Shown piece after piece: positions 43,214 through 55,356 of a stretch of DNA of 64,000 nt. Position numbers and translations under genes: made by a program. The notes under the pieces are model-generated. The model saw only the letters and a program-made list of their open reading frames with translations, was not told where the DNA came from and ran no database searches. The stretch's first letter is position 1. Each line of letters opens with the position of its first letter. The DNA is from Heliocidaris erythrogramma (taxonomy: Eukaryota > Echinodermata > Echinoidea > Camarodonta > Echinometridae): NCBI GenBank assembly GCA_025617745.1, contig CM046864.1, positions 186,001 to 250,000 of the forward strand, given 5' to 3'.

Positions 43214-44041
43214 TGTTTCGATGATCGAAACTGATTTGGCGATATCAGGCGATTCTTTTTCTTATTTTTCTTTTAGATGAAAGCTACAGTAGCTCGTTCT
43301 GTTAACCAAAAAAACTATGCTTCTAAATTCAGGTTTGAAGCGTGTAGTAAACCCGAAAGCATGCAACGTTTCGACCGGAGGCTTGAAATGTCTAATTTCA
43401 ACAGTTTTCAGCATTAGTTGCCTTGGTGCATTCTGAAGTGTTTTTGGACGAAAGTTCCTGCCAAAGAAGTGAGTGTTCGTAGTGGTTTAAGAAGACGTAT
43501 AAATGATTTAATGAACAAAAATATAATGAAAGTGAATTTAGTGGAAAAAACAGAGTGTTTAATCAGGATAGGATTTTCATGATGGAAACACTAGGTATAG
43601 AATATAATTGCTGATATAAAAGACAGTTATTGTGATGCAATTATCATGGGTTAAATTACTTTTCTCTATGAAACAAGAAAAGGTGATTTATTGAGATTTT
43701 TGGTCATGGAAGTGTAATGAAAGTGTAACTGAAGTTAGCAGACATAGACATATTTTCTTTACTATACATCATGATTTATTGGTTTTAAATAACAAAGCAC
43801 ATTCATAAAATGTTGGTATTTACAGTAAATAATTGAGGTAAAATTACTCAGTTAACTTGATATAGCTAGAAACTTCAAAGTGATTTTATGACTAATTTTC
43901 GGTTCAATTTGTTTGCTTTATTTCATGCAGATTGAATTATATATACACTGTACGTGTCTTGCTGTAACGGTGTACCTTATCGACTATTAAACATCGATCA
44001 CAGCAACTAATCCGATTTCGATTGACTTCGTCCTTGATCCA
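43214..44041 (+). repeat. 5' LTR of the BEL/Pao element (828 bp)
   Basis: It is nearly identical to the 3' LTR where they align, but lacks two blocks of about 70 and 430 bases that the 3' LTR has. TATATATA near 43937 may be its core promoter. No clear primer-binding site was identified just after it. Confidence 0.85.
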
Positions 44042-44077
44042 TACTATTCAATTTCTTTGGAGCTTCGCTGAGATACT

Positions 44078-44677
44078 ATGGCGGAGGACAAGAAGTCAGT
44101 GAAGTTAGCGAGGAGGGGAGCCAAGGCCCGGTTCACAAGGAGTAGCAACGGTCTCCAGCTGTTGCTAGATAGCAACCGCGAACCGCCGGAAATCGAACGA
44201 GCATTCAAGCAAGTCGAGGAGTCATATGAGAAGCTCCAGGAAGCACACGAGAAGTTCATTGAAAACGAAGCAGACTTTGAAACAGAGGAGCAATGGTTCA
44301 GCCAGTGCCAAAAAGAGTTTCTCCAGCTACAGATAGTCGTGACAGATTATTGCTCCCAGCAGCTAGAGGTGACAGAAGTTCACGAGCCTTTAAACCCAGT
44401 GGCGAGCCCAACACCAGAACCAATGCAGAGTCCCGAGACTTGCCTTTTCAGAGTAGAAAAGCCGAAGCTACCAAAGTTCAGTGGAGATGTGCGAAATTAT
44501 GAGATATTCAAGTCTGACTTCAACCACATCAATGCCAGGTATGGGAAGAGGGACGCCATAACCATACTTAGAAGTTGCCTGGTGGGTCGGCCATTTGATT
44601 TAATTCAAGGAATCGGAAACGACTATGACGCTGCATGGGACTTGCTTGACTCAATCTACGGTGACCCCGGATCGTAG
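44078..44677 (+). CDS. BEL/Pao gag-like N-terminal part (broken by frameshift)
   Basis: The ATG at 44078 opens a 199-codon frame. A charged coiled-coil-like region (residues about 45-95) leads to KLPKFSGDVRNYEIFKSDF near residues 129-147, a signature of the DUF1759 gag-like domain of BEL/Pao polyproteins. The frame ends at a TAG near 44677, where the protein continues in another frame, so a small indel lies close to 44665. The product would be the structural, RNA-packaging part of the polyprotein. Confidence 0.75.
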   Translation: MAEDKKSVKLARRGAKARFTRSSNGLQLLLDSNREPPEIERAFKQVEESYEKLQEAHEKFIENEADFETEEQWFSQCQKEFLQLQIVVTDYCSQQLEVTEVHEPLNPVASPTPEPMQSPETCLFRVEKPKLPKFSGDVRNYEIFKSDFNHINARYGKRDAITILRSCLVGRPFDLIQGIGNDYDAAWDLLDSIYGDPGS

Positions 44678-46326
44678 CAGACACTATCATCAACGACTTG
44701 AACAAGTTCAGACCGCTAAAGGAGAGTGAAGACAATAGATTTGCGGAATTAGTTAATCTCGTGAGAAGGAGCTACAATGTTCTTAAGCTTGTTGGGAAGA
44801 GCAGTGATATGGACAACTGCCACATGCTTGCAACGATCGAAAGGAAGATGTGCTCAAGTGACAGAAAGAGTTGGTTTCGATACCAGGAAATTGAGAAGCA
44901 GAGTGTTTGTCTTCAGACGTTGTTGACGTGGCTTGATCTGGAGATGAAAGCAAGGATGAGAGCTTCGGCGCCATTGAGAGCTCATCCTGAAAGCCGTTCA
45001 GCCAACGTCAATCAGATGTCAGTAAAGGAGAACAGTAAGCAGTCCAGTGGTAATCGGCAAGAGTCAGTGCAGCAAGATAAACCGAGACAGAACAGATGCT
45101 GGTATTGCAACACGAACGACCATTGGATTGACCAGTGCAAGCGGGTAATGTCTATGACTGCCTCGGAACGACTAAAATTCTTCAAAGACAATAGATGTTG
45201 TTTCAGCTGTTTGAAGAAAGCCGGTAAGAACCACTACATGGCCAATTGTAGGAGAAAGAAAAGATGTCCCGAGGAAGGCTGCTCCTACAACCACCATCCG
45301 TTGCTACACACGGGAGACAACGATCAGTCAGAGGGTGAAGGAAGCAAGAACAGCATTAACGTTGCAACTTCCGTCGGAGCATCGCTGTTACCAATCCTCA
45401 CCGTAGATGCTGGTGATTCCGGAAGACGAGCCAATGTCCTCATAGATAGATCGCAAGTTAGTCTGATAAAAAACTCATTGGCCGAAAGTCTTTGTCTGAA
45501 GGGTGAAAAGACGACGATCACCATCAACAAGCTTGGCGACGTCGAAGAAGAGCTAGAGACTATGAGATATAAGGTACCTATTCGCGAGCCGAAATCAAGC
45601 AAGAAACCACAGTATCTAGATGTAGTTGGAGTACCCTCAATCACGGAAGAGGATACAGTCAGTATCAATGAGTTAAGAGACAAGTTCTGCATTCCTGAGC
45701 TACAGAGAGATGGTGGACCAGTGGAAATCTTGATTGGCAATGATCATTCAAGGTATCAAGTTGGTGGGCTGGTCAAGGAAAGAGAAAAAATTATAGCTCG
45801 AAAGACATCTCTTGGATGGGTAGTTTCTGGTGGAACCAGCAATAGCGCCAACAGTGTTAACGTTCTTCACGTCTCAGTCCAGAATCCCGATCTTTCAGAG
45901 TTTTGGCGTGTAGAGTCCAAAGGTGTTGATTGTCAGTGTCGAGATATCAAGCTCACCAGGCAAGAACAGAAGGAGGAAGAGATCATCCGAGCTTCTGCAT
46001 CGAAGAAAGGCAAGCAGTGGGAAATAGCATATCCCTGGCTTAAGGATCCGAAGGAACTCCCAGATAATAAGGCTCAAGCATTAAAGATATTGGAATCTAC
46101 CGAGAGGAGGCTTGAGAAGAGCCCAGAGCATGCTGAGGCATACAACAAGCAGATCCATGAGCTGGAAGAGTTGGGATTCGCTAAGAAACTTACAGCAGAT
46201 GAGATTAGGAAATACGACAGAGCAGTCCACTACATATCCCATCATGCCGTTGTGAGACCTGAAAAAAGAGCACCCCGATTCGAATCGTATTCAATTCATC
46301 GGCATCATTCAACGGCCATCGATTAA
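44678..46326 (+). pseudogene. BEL/Pao middle region: zinc knuckle and protease (broken)
   Basis: This second frame carries a CCHC knuckle (CWYCNTNDHWIDQC, 45097-45137), a second Cys/His cluster to about 45290, and an A17-type aspartic protease. The catalytic Asp is at 45445, but it is followed by Arg-Ser where retroelement proteases have D-(S/T)-G. One residue seems missing and the active site is altered. The frame ends at 46326 after a one-base shift near an A-run at about 46262. No initiating ATG exists for this segment because it is part of the same polyprotein. Confidence 0.75.
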
Positions 46327-49199
46327 ATGACTATTGGATGAAAGGCCCCGACCTTCTGAACAATTTGATTGGTGTACTTCTCAGGTTCAGGGAGAACGAG
46401 GTCGCTTTATGCACAGACATATCGAAGATGTACCACCGAGTAGCAATACCAGAGGAGGATCAGCATGTCCATAGGTTCCTCTGGAGAGACATGGATCAAA
46501 GTAAAGCTCCGGATGTGTACATGATGAAAGTAGTCACCTTTGGTGACAGGCCAGCACCCGCTATTGGCCAAACAGCCCTCAAGCTAACAGCAGAGGAAGG
46601 AGAGAGTTCACATCCACATGCAGCTTCGGTCTTAAAGAGGAACGTGTATATGGATGACATTTGTGACTCTGTGAAAACCGTAGATGAAGCCAAGATACTC
46701 AGTACAGAGATTGATGAGGTGCTAAACGATGGCGGTTTCAAAGTCAAAGGGTGGCATTCTAACGAGCCAGGTGTAGGAGATGCCAGTCAGAGCAACGTGA
46801 AACTGCTAGATGAGATAGCTGAAGAGAAGGTCCTAGGTGTAGTTTGGGACAGAGAGACGGATACCTTCTCGTACAAAGTGAAGTTGAAGGAGGATGTTAC
46901 GAGATCACCTACAGACGGAGAGAGTAAAGGACTGTTGACAAAGAGAAGAATCCTTGGTCAGATCGCCCATATATTTGACCCCATAGGATTTGCCGCCCCA
47001 GTGATTGTCAGAGCGAAGATAGGGATGCAGAAGTTGTGGCAGAGAGGATATGACTGGGATGATCCACTGTCCGCAGCAGATGATGCTGAATGGAGACTTC
47101 TATTCAGTGAGATGAACGAACTGAATGCAGTATCGATAGAAAGATGTCTTACCCCTGCAGGAGCAAGAGGTAAACCGGTGTTGTGCATTTTCTCTGACGC
47201 ATCCGAAAATGCATACGGTGCTTGCGCATACCTGAGATGGCAGACCGAAGAGAACAGGTATGAGAGTCGCTTCGTCGCATCAAAGTCCAAAGTAGCCCCG
47301 TTAAAGACATTGACAATACCAAGATTGGAGCTACAAGCGGCGGTGCTAGCTGCCAGAATGTACAAGTCAATAATTGAAGAAATGAGTCTAGAAGTCGAGA
47401 AAGTTGTGTTATTCACGGATAGCATGATCACTCTGCAGTGGATCAAGTCTTCATCCAGGGTGTATAAGCCTTTCGTGTCTAGCCGAGTTGGTGAGATCCA
47501 GACACTAACTGACCCCTCAACATGGAAACACATTCCTGGTGAAGCTAATGTAGCAGACAAGGTCTCAAGAGGAATTGCAGTGAATGAACTAATGGATGAA
47601 TGGATGTGTGGTCCTAAATTTCTCCAAGACAGCGAATCAGAGTGGCCAGTCGACAAGGCTCTGATTGACCCCAGCCTTGTGAATGCAGAAAGACGGAAGG
47701 TCCACACAGTCCTAGTCAACAAGACAGTCAGCGAGACAGTCACACCAATCGATTGTGAGCACTTTTCAAGCTGGCGAAAGTTAGTAAGAGTGACTGCCTA
47801 TGCGTTTCGATTCATCCGGATACTCAAGTCCAAGCTGAAGAAAGCATCTAAGCCAGATGATGTTACTTTGACTCCGAGAGAGTTGGAAGACGCAGAGGAG
47901 TATTGGACGAAGGAGGCACAGAAAAGTCTTCAGAGCAGAGTTGAGAAAGGAGAATTCAAAGTTCTTACTCCTTTCATTGATAGTAGAGGAGTGATCAGAG
48001 TAGGGGGTAGAGTTGAGAACTTGGTGACATCTTATGAAACTAGACACCCTGTCCTACTCCCGTCCAAGCATCACATCGCTCTTCTCATAACACGTCATTT
48101 CCATGAGACTGGACATCATGGGATCGAGACTACAACTGCCAAGGCGAGACGCAAGTATTGGATTCTGCAAGGACATCGCCTTGCTAAAACCGTGAAGTAT
48201 CGCTGTGTTAAGTGCAGGTCAGCCGAATGTAAGCGTGAAACTCAGAAGATGGCTGATTTGCCCAGCAGTCGCGTAGCACCCCATACTCCACCTTTCTACT
48301 ACACTTCTTGCGATTATTTTGGTCCTTTCAAAGTTAAAGTCGGTCGCAATAAGAGGGAGAAGCATTATGGTGTAATTTTCACCTGTTTAAACACGCGTGC
48401 GGTTCATTTGGAAATCGCGACAGATTGTTCAACAATGGAGTTTCTCCAAGTTCTGAGAAGATTCGTATCAGTGAGAGGACAGCCAGCGCAAATACTTAGC
48501 GACAACGGAACACAATTCGTGGGAGCACAACGCGAACTTCGTGAGATGATTTCAGGATGGAATGAGCACGAGCTCAAAGATTTCTGTGCGGAACGGGGAA
48601 TTCAGTGGAAATTCATTACCCCTGGAGCGCCCCATCAGAATAGGTGCGCTGAATCTCTTGTAAAAAGTGTGAAAATCGCGATCAAGAAAGCGATCGGTGA
48701 GCAAGAGCTCACTCCGTTTGAATTGCATACATGCTTTTGTGAAGTAGCCAATCTCATGAATGAAAGACCGATAGGACGGAAATCCAATGATCCGGATGAT
48801 GGTTGCTATTTATGCCCGAATGATATTTTGTTAGGTAGGTCAAGTAGAAATGTACCTCAAGGTCCGTTTAAGCACACTAAGAATCCACGTCATCGATTTG
48901 AGTTTGTGCAACAGATTGTTGATTCTTTTTGGAAGCAGTGGTCACAAAGCGTCTTACCACTTTTAGTACCAACAAGGAAATGGAACGCAGATAGAAGAAA
49001 CATTCGCGTCGGTGATGTAGTTATGTTCGCGGAAAGTAACGCAGTTCGAGGCAAATGGACTATAGCTAGGGTCATTCAGACTTATCCAGGACCTGATGGA
49101 AAGGTTCGGAATGTAAAACTGATAACCGGTTCCGGAGAGTATCGAAGACCGATATCCAAAATCGCGGTTATTTACCCAGAAGAAGGATACGACGACTAA
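46327..49199 (+). CDS. BEL/Pao pol: reverse transcriptase, RNase H, integrase
   Basis: A 953-codon frame begins inside the reverse transcriptase. YMDD (46647-46658) is the catalytic motif. RNase H starts near 47180 with IFSDASENAYGA. The integrase zinc region (H-x-H...C-x2-C) lies at about 48095-48215. The integrase core has CDYFGPF near 48308, LSDNGTQF near 48500 and a Glu in NRCAESLV near 48650, giving D, D and E. The C-terminal domain (VGDVV through VKLITGSGEYRRPI) is the DUF5641 type found in BEL elements. This part is intact. The upstream part of the reverse transcriptase lies in the preceding frame. Confidence 0.88.
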
Positions 49200-49361
49200 G
49201 TCCGAACTGAACTTTACAAACTATATAAAGTACATAGTGAAATTTCTGATTGTGAGGTCATTTACGATGTTCATTTGATGTTACATGTATTTACATGAGT
49301 TTGATATATTCGAAATAAGACGTTTCAAGCACTACCAAATTTTGCCTTCCCCTGGGGGCGG

Positions 49362-49376
49362 GAGGATGTTTCGATG
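49362..49376 (+). promoter_or_regulatory. Polypurine tract of the BEL/Pao element
   Basis: GGGGGCGGGAGGA lies directly before the 3' LTR at 49377, the expected place for plus-strand DNA priming. Confidence 0.75.
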
Positions 49377-50693
49377 ATCGAAACTGATTTGGCGATATCA
49401 GGCGATTCTTTTTCTTATTTTTCTTTTAGATGAAAGCTACAGTAGCTCGTTCTGTTAACCAAAAAAAAACTATGCTTCTAAATTCAGGTTTGAAGCGTGT
49501 AGTAAACCCGAAAGCATGCAACGTTTCGACCGGAGGCTTGAAATGTCTAATTTCAACAGTTTTCAGCATTAGTTGCCTTGGTGCATTCTGAAGTGTTTTT
49601 GGACGAAAGTTCCTGCCAAAGAAGTGAGTGTTCGTAGTGGTTTAAGAAGACGTATAAATGATTTAATGAACAAAAATATAATGAAAGTGAATTTAGTGGA
49701 AAAAACAGATTCAAGTTCATGATAAACTAATTTGCATATAATTTCCATGGAAAGCGTCACATACGGGAATGTGACAGGAGTGTTTAATCAGGATAGGATT
49801 TTCTTGATGGAAACACTAGGTATAGAATATAATTGCTGATATAAAAGACAGTTATTGTGATGCAATTATTATGGGTTAAATTACTTTTCTCTATGAAACA
49901 AGAAAAGGTGATTTATTGAGATTTTTGGTCATGGAAGTGTAATGAAAGTGTAACTGAAGTTAGCAGACCAAAATTGTGCATCGATCGCACATACAAAAAT
50001 AAGTGTGCCAATTTAAGGGTTTATGTTTAGTGGAAGTATTCACATTCTGAAATTATTATTTGTGAAGAAGGTTGTATTTTTCAGGATGATTTATCTCTGG
50101 GCCTGAATTATTAATTAATAAATAATTCAGTTAGAACCAGAGTTGAAGATATTTATCCAAAAGTTATTGCATGCAAATGTGACTTACAAATTTGGTCTGC
50201 CACCTTCACGACCTTGTTGGGTCTATTGCTTATGCATTTTTTACTGAAACTGGTTACTATTTAAATAATACAAACTTACATATTTTCTGGAAGGTTTAGC
50301 AGATATTTCATGAACATAATTATGAATGAATACCCACATAGGCTCGTAGTCATGATGAAATAATTATCACTCTTGGTGGTATTCAATAATGACTCAGAGA
50401 CATATTTTCTTTACTATACATCATGATTTATTGGTTTTAAATAACAAAGCACATTCATAAAATGTTGGTATTTACAGTAAATAATTGAGGTAAAATTACT
50501 CAGTTAACTTGATATAGCTAGAAACTTCACAGTGATTTTATGACTAATTTTCGGTTCAATTTGTTTGCTTTATTTCATGCAGATTGAATTATATATACAC
50601 TGTACGTGTCTTGTTGTAACGGTGTACCTTATCGACTATTAAACATCGATCACAGCAACTAATCCGATTTCGATTGACTTCGTCCTTGAACCA
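49377..50693 (+). repeat. 3' LTR of the BEL/Pao element (1317 bp)
   Basis: It is about 490 bases longer than the 5' LTR because of two blocks near 49709-49780 and 49970-50400. The rest is almost identical, which implies a fairly recent insertion. Confidence 0.85.
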
Positions 50694-52330
50694 ATATTGA
50701 ATTACCAAAGTTATCTTTGTGGTTTAAATGCAATAGATTGTCTTAATACAGATAAAAGATATTTCATGCATTTCAAGCAACGTAAATTCTCATGTCATTG
50801 ATTTTCCTGACAACTTACATATAGATAATGTACCTCTTGAAAGAAAGAGACACACAAAATTTTGGGGCGTCATTATCGATGAAAATTTAAATTGGAACGA
50901 ACATAATATTATACTGATTATCACATAATTACTTCTATTTCTAGGAATGTTGGTATACTTTATAAAATAAAGAGATTTTCCCTTGTAAAACGCTCATTAT
51001 GCTTTACAATTCCTTGATATTGCCCGATATAGTATGGGCCACCATCAACAAAACAGAAATCAACTCTATTTACTTATTGTAAAAGAGTTCACAATATTTA
51101 TCTCACACCAGACCCATATTTTAACAACTGAAAACTTTAACAGTATTCGACATCAAATCACTACATCGTTTACTGTTTATATTTAATTATCTAAATGACA
51201 TGCTCCCTCTTTCATTTCAAAACTTTTATACTTTAAATAACACTATTCACTCCTACCCTACTCGCAATTCCTCCAAGCTTCATCTAGTCAACCCAAAATT
51301 ACTTATTGCCCATAGATATATAAGATACCATGATCCTGAATTATGGAATTCTTTCCCAGAATTCGTTAAATCCCGTTGTTCCCTTTACTCATTTAAAGGG
51401 GAATGAAAGGCAACACACAATCGAAAATAATCAAGTAGGTAACTGTCAGCCTATTACAATTATCTTGAAATTACTCCTATTTGATTATTTAAGAGAGATA
51501 ACAGTGTTTCAAAAAGTTGCAGTTTCCTTGGTAGACATTCTCCCATGGGGGTGCCATTTTCTTTACAAAGTAATGTCAGAGGAGTTCTATTTGTGAGATA
51601 CCCACTGACCTGCAAACTAGCTACAATGACCCTCTTGGTCACCTGTAGAATGCATGAAATTGGATTCTCTCATAATAAACCATATCTGTAATGTACATTC
51701 AAATACTTTATTACTATTGATAAAATACATAATGTCAATACTAGACAAAAAGATAATATTTGCTTGCCATATTCACGACTGAAATTGTGACGGGTAAATT
51801 CAGTAAATATAAATTAAGGTGCTGAACAAGTTGTTGCTTGGTCAGACAAAGATTTGTCCATTCTTCAAAGAAGTGACAAAGACCTGCACCTGCTCTTATA
51901 TATTACCTGTGCGAGACAATGGGGGTACCAAGATGGCTGCCATTTTGCATTGGTTGCTTTAGTTGTACAATAACTATTCATTATGATACATCATATCCAT
52001 TGTGTACAGGTAAATGGACATATGCGACTTTTACATCACATTTTTTTTTTAAATGGCAGCCCCCATGGGATAATATCTAGCAAGGAATATGCAAACTTTA
52101 GAGACATTGTTCTCCTTACTGTGTAATAAAAAATTAGTATTTTCAAGATATTTTAAACAGGCTGACAATTTCCTCAATGATTATCGGCTATTATGTTTGT
52201 TGAGTTTCATTCTCCTTTAAAGCCAAAGTTAAAACGACGTTACTATCAGAATATAACAAGGTAAAATTTCTGTGTCAACTCTTTAGTCCTTTGCACAATA
52301 TCATTCTTTCTGTCATTTAATCCTTACCGA
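50694..52330 (+). pseudogene. Old CR1-like LINE, right part, with a TTAA element inside
   Basis: The protein remnant continues from the left part: KFWGVIIDENLNWNEH near 50850 and YPTRNSSKLHLVNPK near 51255-51300. Then YHDPELWNSFPEFVKS (about 51325-51372) is the LINE C-terminal signature. The frame is rejoined after removing 51397-52216. Many stops show decay. Confidence 0.65.
51397..52216. mobile_element. TTAA-flanked non-autonomous element, 820 bp, uninterrupted
   Basis: TTAA at 51393-51396 and 52217-52220. The ends AGGGGAATGAAAGGCAACA and (inverted) TGTTGAGTTTCATTCTCCT are the same family as 28320-31123. It inserted exactly within the LINE codon stretch, leaving one TTAA when removed. Confidence 0.75.
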
Positions 52331-53040
52331 TATCATCATCATCACGGTTATCATCATCATCATCATCATCATCATTTCATCAACATCATCGTCATTATGC
52401 TTTTAATCTAGGATTTCAATTATTTATCCATACTGCTTATTAAACATATTTAGCTATTCCATGATATTTGTTTGGCATATTCTCAAGCAAATTGCTTACA
52501 ATGGCAGTCCTTCTTCCGCAAATGATTATATATTTTGATAAAATACAATAATTTGACAATCTATAATTTCGTGGTTTTTTTTAAACATGATTGTTACATT
52601 TACTTGTTTATTTATGATTCATTGTCAAAAAGTACTTTTGTACTCTATTTTATATAAGTTACCGAAAACTGTTGCATGAATACAGAAGAAAATAAATCAA
52701 ATCAAAATCAAATCAAGGAAAGAATTCCTTCTGTCCCAGCCACTTTTTTTTCTTTTTGGGGGGGTTTTCTTTTTGCTACCATACTATTTTTTTTTTTTTT
52801 AACTATTCCAACTGTCTAAAAGAGGGCGACATTTTTGATGGGGGTTGAGTAAAAATGGGGTATAGTATTTTTTGGGGTATACTAAAAGAGTTTTAAAGCT
52901 TTGTTTTGCAACATCCGTTCACCGGCTATCTCTTTCTCTCTATGTGTCTCTCTACATCTTCATCATTTCATCGTTTCATTTGCATAAATATTTACATGTA
53001 TATTGACATACAATAATTTACATATTTTTGTTCTTACCTT
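52331..53040. other. (ATC)n microsatellite and AT-rich DNA; no gene
   Basis: A CAT/ATC repeat lies at about 52332-52390, and T- and G-runs are near 52745-52800. The CAAATCAAATCAAAATCAAATC tail near 52695 may be the 3' end of the LINE. Confidence 0.5.
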
Positions 53041-53125
53041 GGGTTGATTCGAACCGCTGATCTCTTGATTTGCAGTCGTACGCTCTCACGATGTATACCT
53101 GTAAAGGCGTGTTAGCTGTTTCGGT
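53041..53125 (-). other. tRNA-like (Cys-like) sequence, pseudogene or SINE head
   Basis: Read on the minus strand it has GTGAGAGCG (D-arm-like), a CTGCAAATC anticodon-loop-like stretch (GCA), and GGTTCGAATCAACCC as T arm and B box. No acceptor stem closes cleanly, so a tRNA pseudogene or tRNA-derived SINE head is more likely than a functional tRNA. Confidence 0.4.
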
Positions 53126-53428
53126 CCTCATAACATACTTATAAGAAGTAAAGAGTTGTTTAATTATAACAGCAGATGGCGCTCTTCTTGATTTTCAGTG
53201 GTTGAGAGTGAACTAGTATATAGAGGTACGGTGACGCTGTATGTAGTCTTGCTTTCATGACATTTGAATAAAAATATTACGAGACCTATTCCATTGGAAG
53301 ATTAAAAATTTATCTTGAACCTAGGATTGTAGATTAACTTGACCCTAGGACTCTAGATTATCTTGACCCGAAGACTCTGGATTATAGACTCTAGGTCTAG
53401 GACTGAGAATTTTCTAGACCCTAGGACT

Positions 53429-53527
53429 CTAACCCTAACCCTAACCCTAACCCTAAACCTAAACCCTAAACCCTAAACCCTAACCCTATACCCTAAACCC
53501 TAAACCCTAACCCTAAACCCTAACCCT
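53429..53527 (+). repeat. Interstitial telomere-like array 1 (CCCTAA/CCCTAAA)
   Basis: About 15 units mix CCCTAA, CCCTAAA and CCCTATA variants. Degenerate CCTAGGACTCTAGA-type repeats lead into it from about 53325. Confidence 0.9.
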
Positions 53528-55104
53528 TGTGCGTGCGTGGTCAAAATAATGAATATTATATAATACCAATATTTGTCCCACAACACAACACCAATCGAAT
53601 AAATTTTAAGATAATCCTTACAAGAAAAGAAGACTCTTTAAACACATTAATTTAAGTTCTATGTATATTTAATTCTAACCCGTTCAACTTTGATAAATAT
53701 TGATCATTATCAAATAGAAAATCAATACAACAACAACAATGAAAATAATTCTAATAATTAAAACGACAATTAAAACGATACCAGAATCTGCATGGGAATG
53801 GAGAGAGTCCGTGAGAGACGAGGAGATGTAGAGAGTTCTCAGTCGGTTTCAGAAGATAGTAGCAGTGTAGCAGAGATGCGTAGAACGATGGAAACGGGAT
53901 CAGGTCACGTTGACGTTCGACTCCTAAGATTAGGTTAGATGACTAGCAGAGCAGGAACGGAGAAAGGCACGGTGAAAGTTCACAAATCTATTCTGGAAGA
54001 ATTATCCAGATATAGCCAACGGTGGATGTTACTGCGACGAACAGATTTTTCACACAGAGTAATGGTCTCTGTGAGAAGTGTCAATGCAGTGTAAATTAAA
54101 TTATGTCCAGCAGAATTTCTAAAAGACAGCAAGGAAATCTGCGACGGTGGACACTTAGAAACTTGTAGATATGAAGAAGTGGACTCGAAGAAGAAAGTTG
54201 AAGATTTGTTGCAGTTCGGAGCAAGCTGTCGTTCAGCGAGCTAAGTTGTGGCGGAGTTGATTTGCAAATTCAGAGTTCCATGTCTATGATCCGAGATGAT
54301 CCGCTGAGGATCGAAGAGTAGACATTAAATTTGGAGTCCAAGTGGTCTGACGGAACATTGCTGAAGTGAAGTTTAAGCTGAAGTTTTTTTTTTTGGTTTC
54401 TCTACTCATGTCTCCTTTTATACCCATGCAGAGGATCGGCTGGATATGCAAATCTTCAAGAAATATGCAAATCTCAAGACTTGACCTTATTGGTCAGTTT
54501 ATATGCAAATCTGAAGACTTGACCTTATTGGTCAGTTTATATGCAAATCTGAACTTGCCAAGAACCAGTTCAACTTTCAGTTTGCTAGTTCTGCAATTTT
54601 GTAACTCAATTTGTGTGAATATGAAACAATATATCATGAGAATAATTATTGATTTCACAAGAGCATGTTATGATACATGGAATTATATACATACTTTAAT
54701 CACAATCATTTTAAAAAGGTGCAAAATAGGGTGAAATATACAAAATATATCATTATTTCTCAACTTCGATGGCTTGACTGACCCAAAGGATTAATGTGCT
54801 TTGTCACTCGTCACCCATTTTATTGCAGCTTTAGGGCAGGGGTGCACACAGGGAGCTCCTTTGTTTAACAGTGTCTTGAACTGCCATAAGAAGGAATTAA
54901 AAGATTATTCTTTGAAAGGCTGTGTTTAATGGCTATGACTAAAGATTTTCTTTTGAATAGCTATGTTAAAAGCTATGGCTGAATTTGGTTCTCAAATTAA
55001 CTGAGATTTAACATATATTTTATAAATATAAACAGGTATGAAAATTTCAAATTTAAATGGTCATAATAAACACGAATATATTAATATTTACAAGAGAGGC
55101 GCTA
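53528..55104. other. Unique-looking DNA between two telomere-like arrays, with a short tandem repeat
   Basis: A 39-base unit (atatgcaaatct.aagacttgaccttattggtcagttt) is repeated two to three times at 54460-54555. Open frames such as 54366-54734 run through this repeat and have no recognisable domain. I support no gene. Confidence 0.5.
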
Positions 55105-55131
55105 CACCCTAAACCCTAACCCTAAACCCTA

Positions 55132-55164
<33 letters not shown>

Positions 55165-55197
55165 ACCCTAAACCCTATACCCTAACTCTAAACCCTA

Positions 55198-55242
<45 letters not shown>

Positions 55243-55356
55243 TACCCTAACCCTAAACCCTAACCCTAATCCTAAACCCTAAACCCTAACCCTAAACCCT
55301 AAACCCTAACCCTAACCCTAACCCTAACCCTAAACCTTAAACCCTAACCCTAACCC
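55105..55356 (+). repeat. Interstitial telomere-like array 2 (CCCTAA/CCCTAAA/CCCTATA)
   Basis: About 250 bases of mixed 6- and 7-base units in the same orientation as array 1. The mixture of CCCTAA with CCCTAAA suggests an old or error-prone array. Confidence 0.9.

Larger units (their letters stand above)
43214..50693 (+). mobile_element. BEL/Pao LTR retrotransposon, complete but with broken genes
   Basis: The long terminal repeats start TGTTTCGATGATCG and end in CA, and the whole is bracketed by a 5-bp duplication ATATT (43209-43213 and 50694-50698). The internal region codes, in order, for gag-like, zinc-knuckle, protease, YMDD reverse transcriptase, RNase H, integrase and a C-terminal integrase-associated domain. 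That order and the BEL-type domains identify the superfamily. It inserted into an old LINE. Two frameshifts and a damaged protease site show it is not autonomous as read. Confidence 0.9.

Noticed and set aside
53041-53125. Functional tRNA-Cys
   Set aside because: T-arm and anticodon-like parts are present, but no acceptor stem closes, so only a tRNA-like sequence is recorded.
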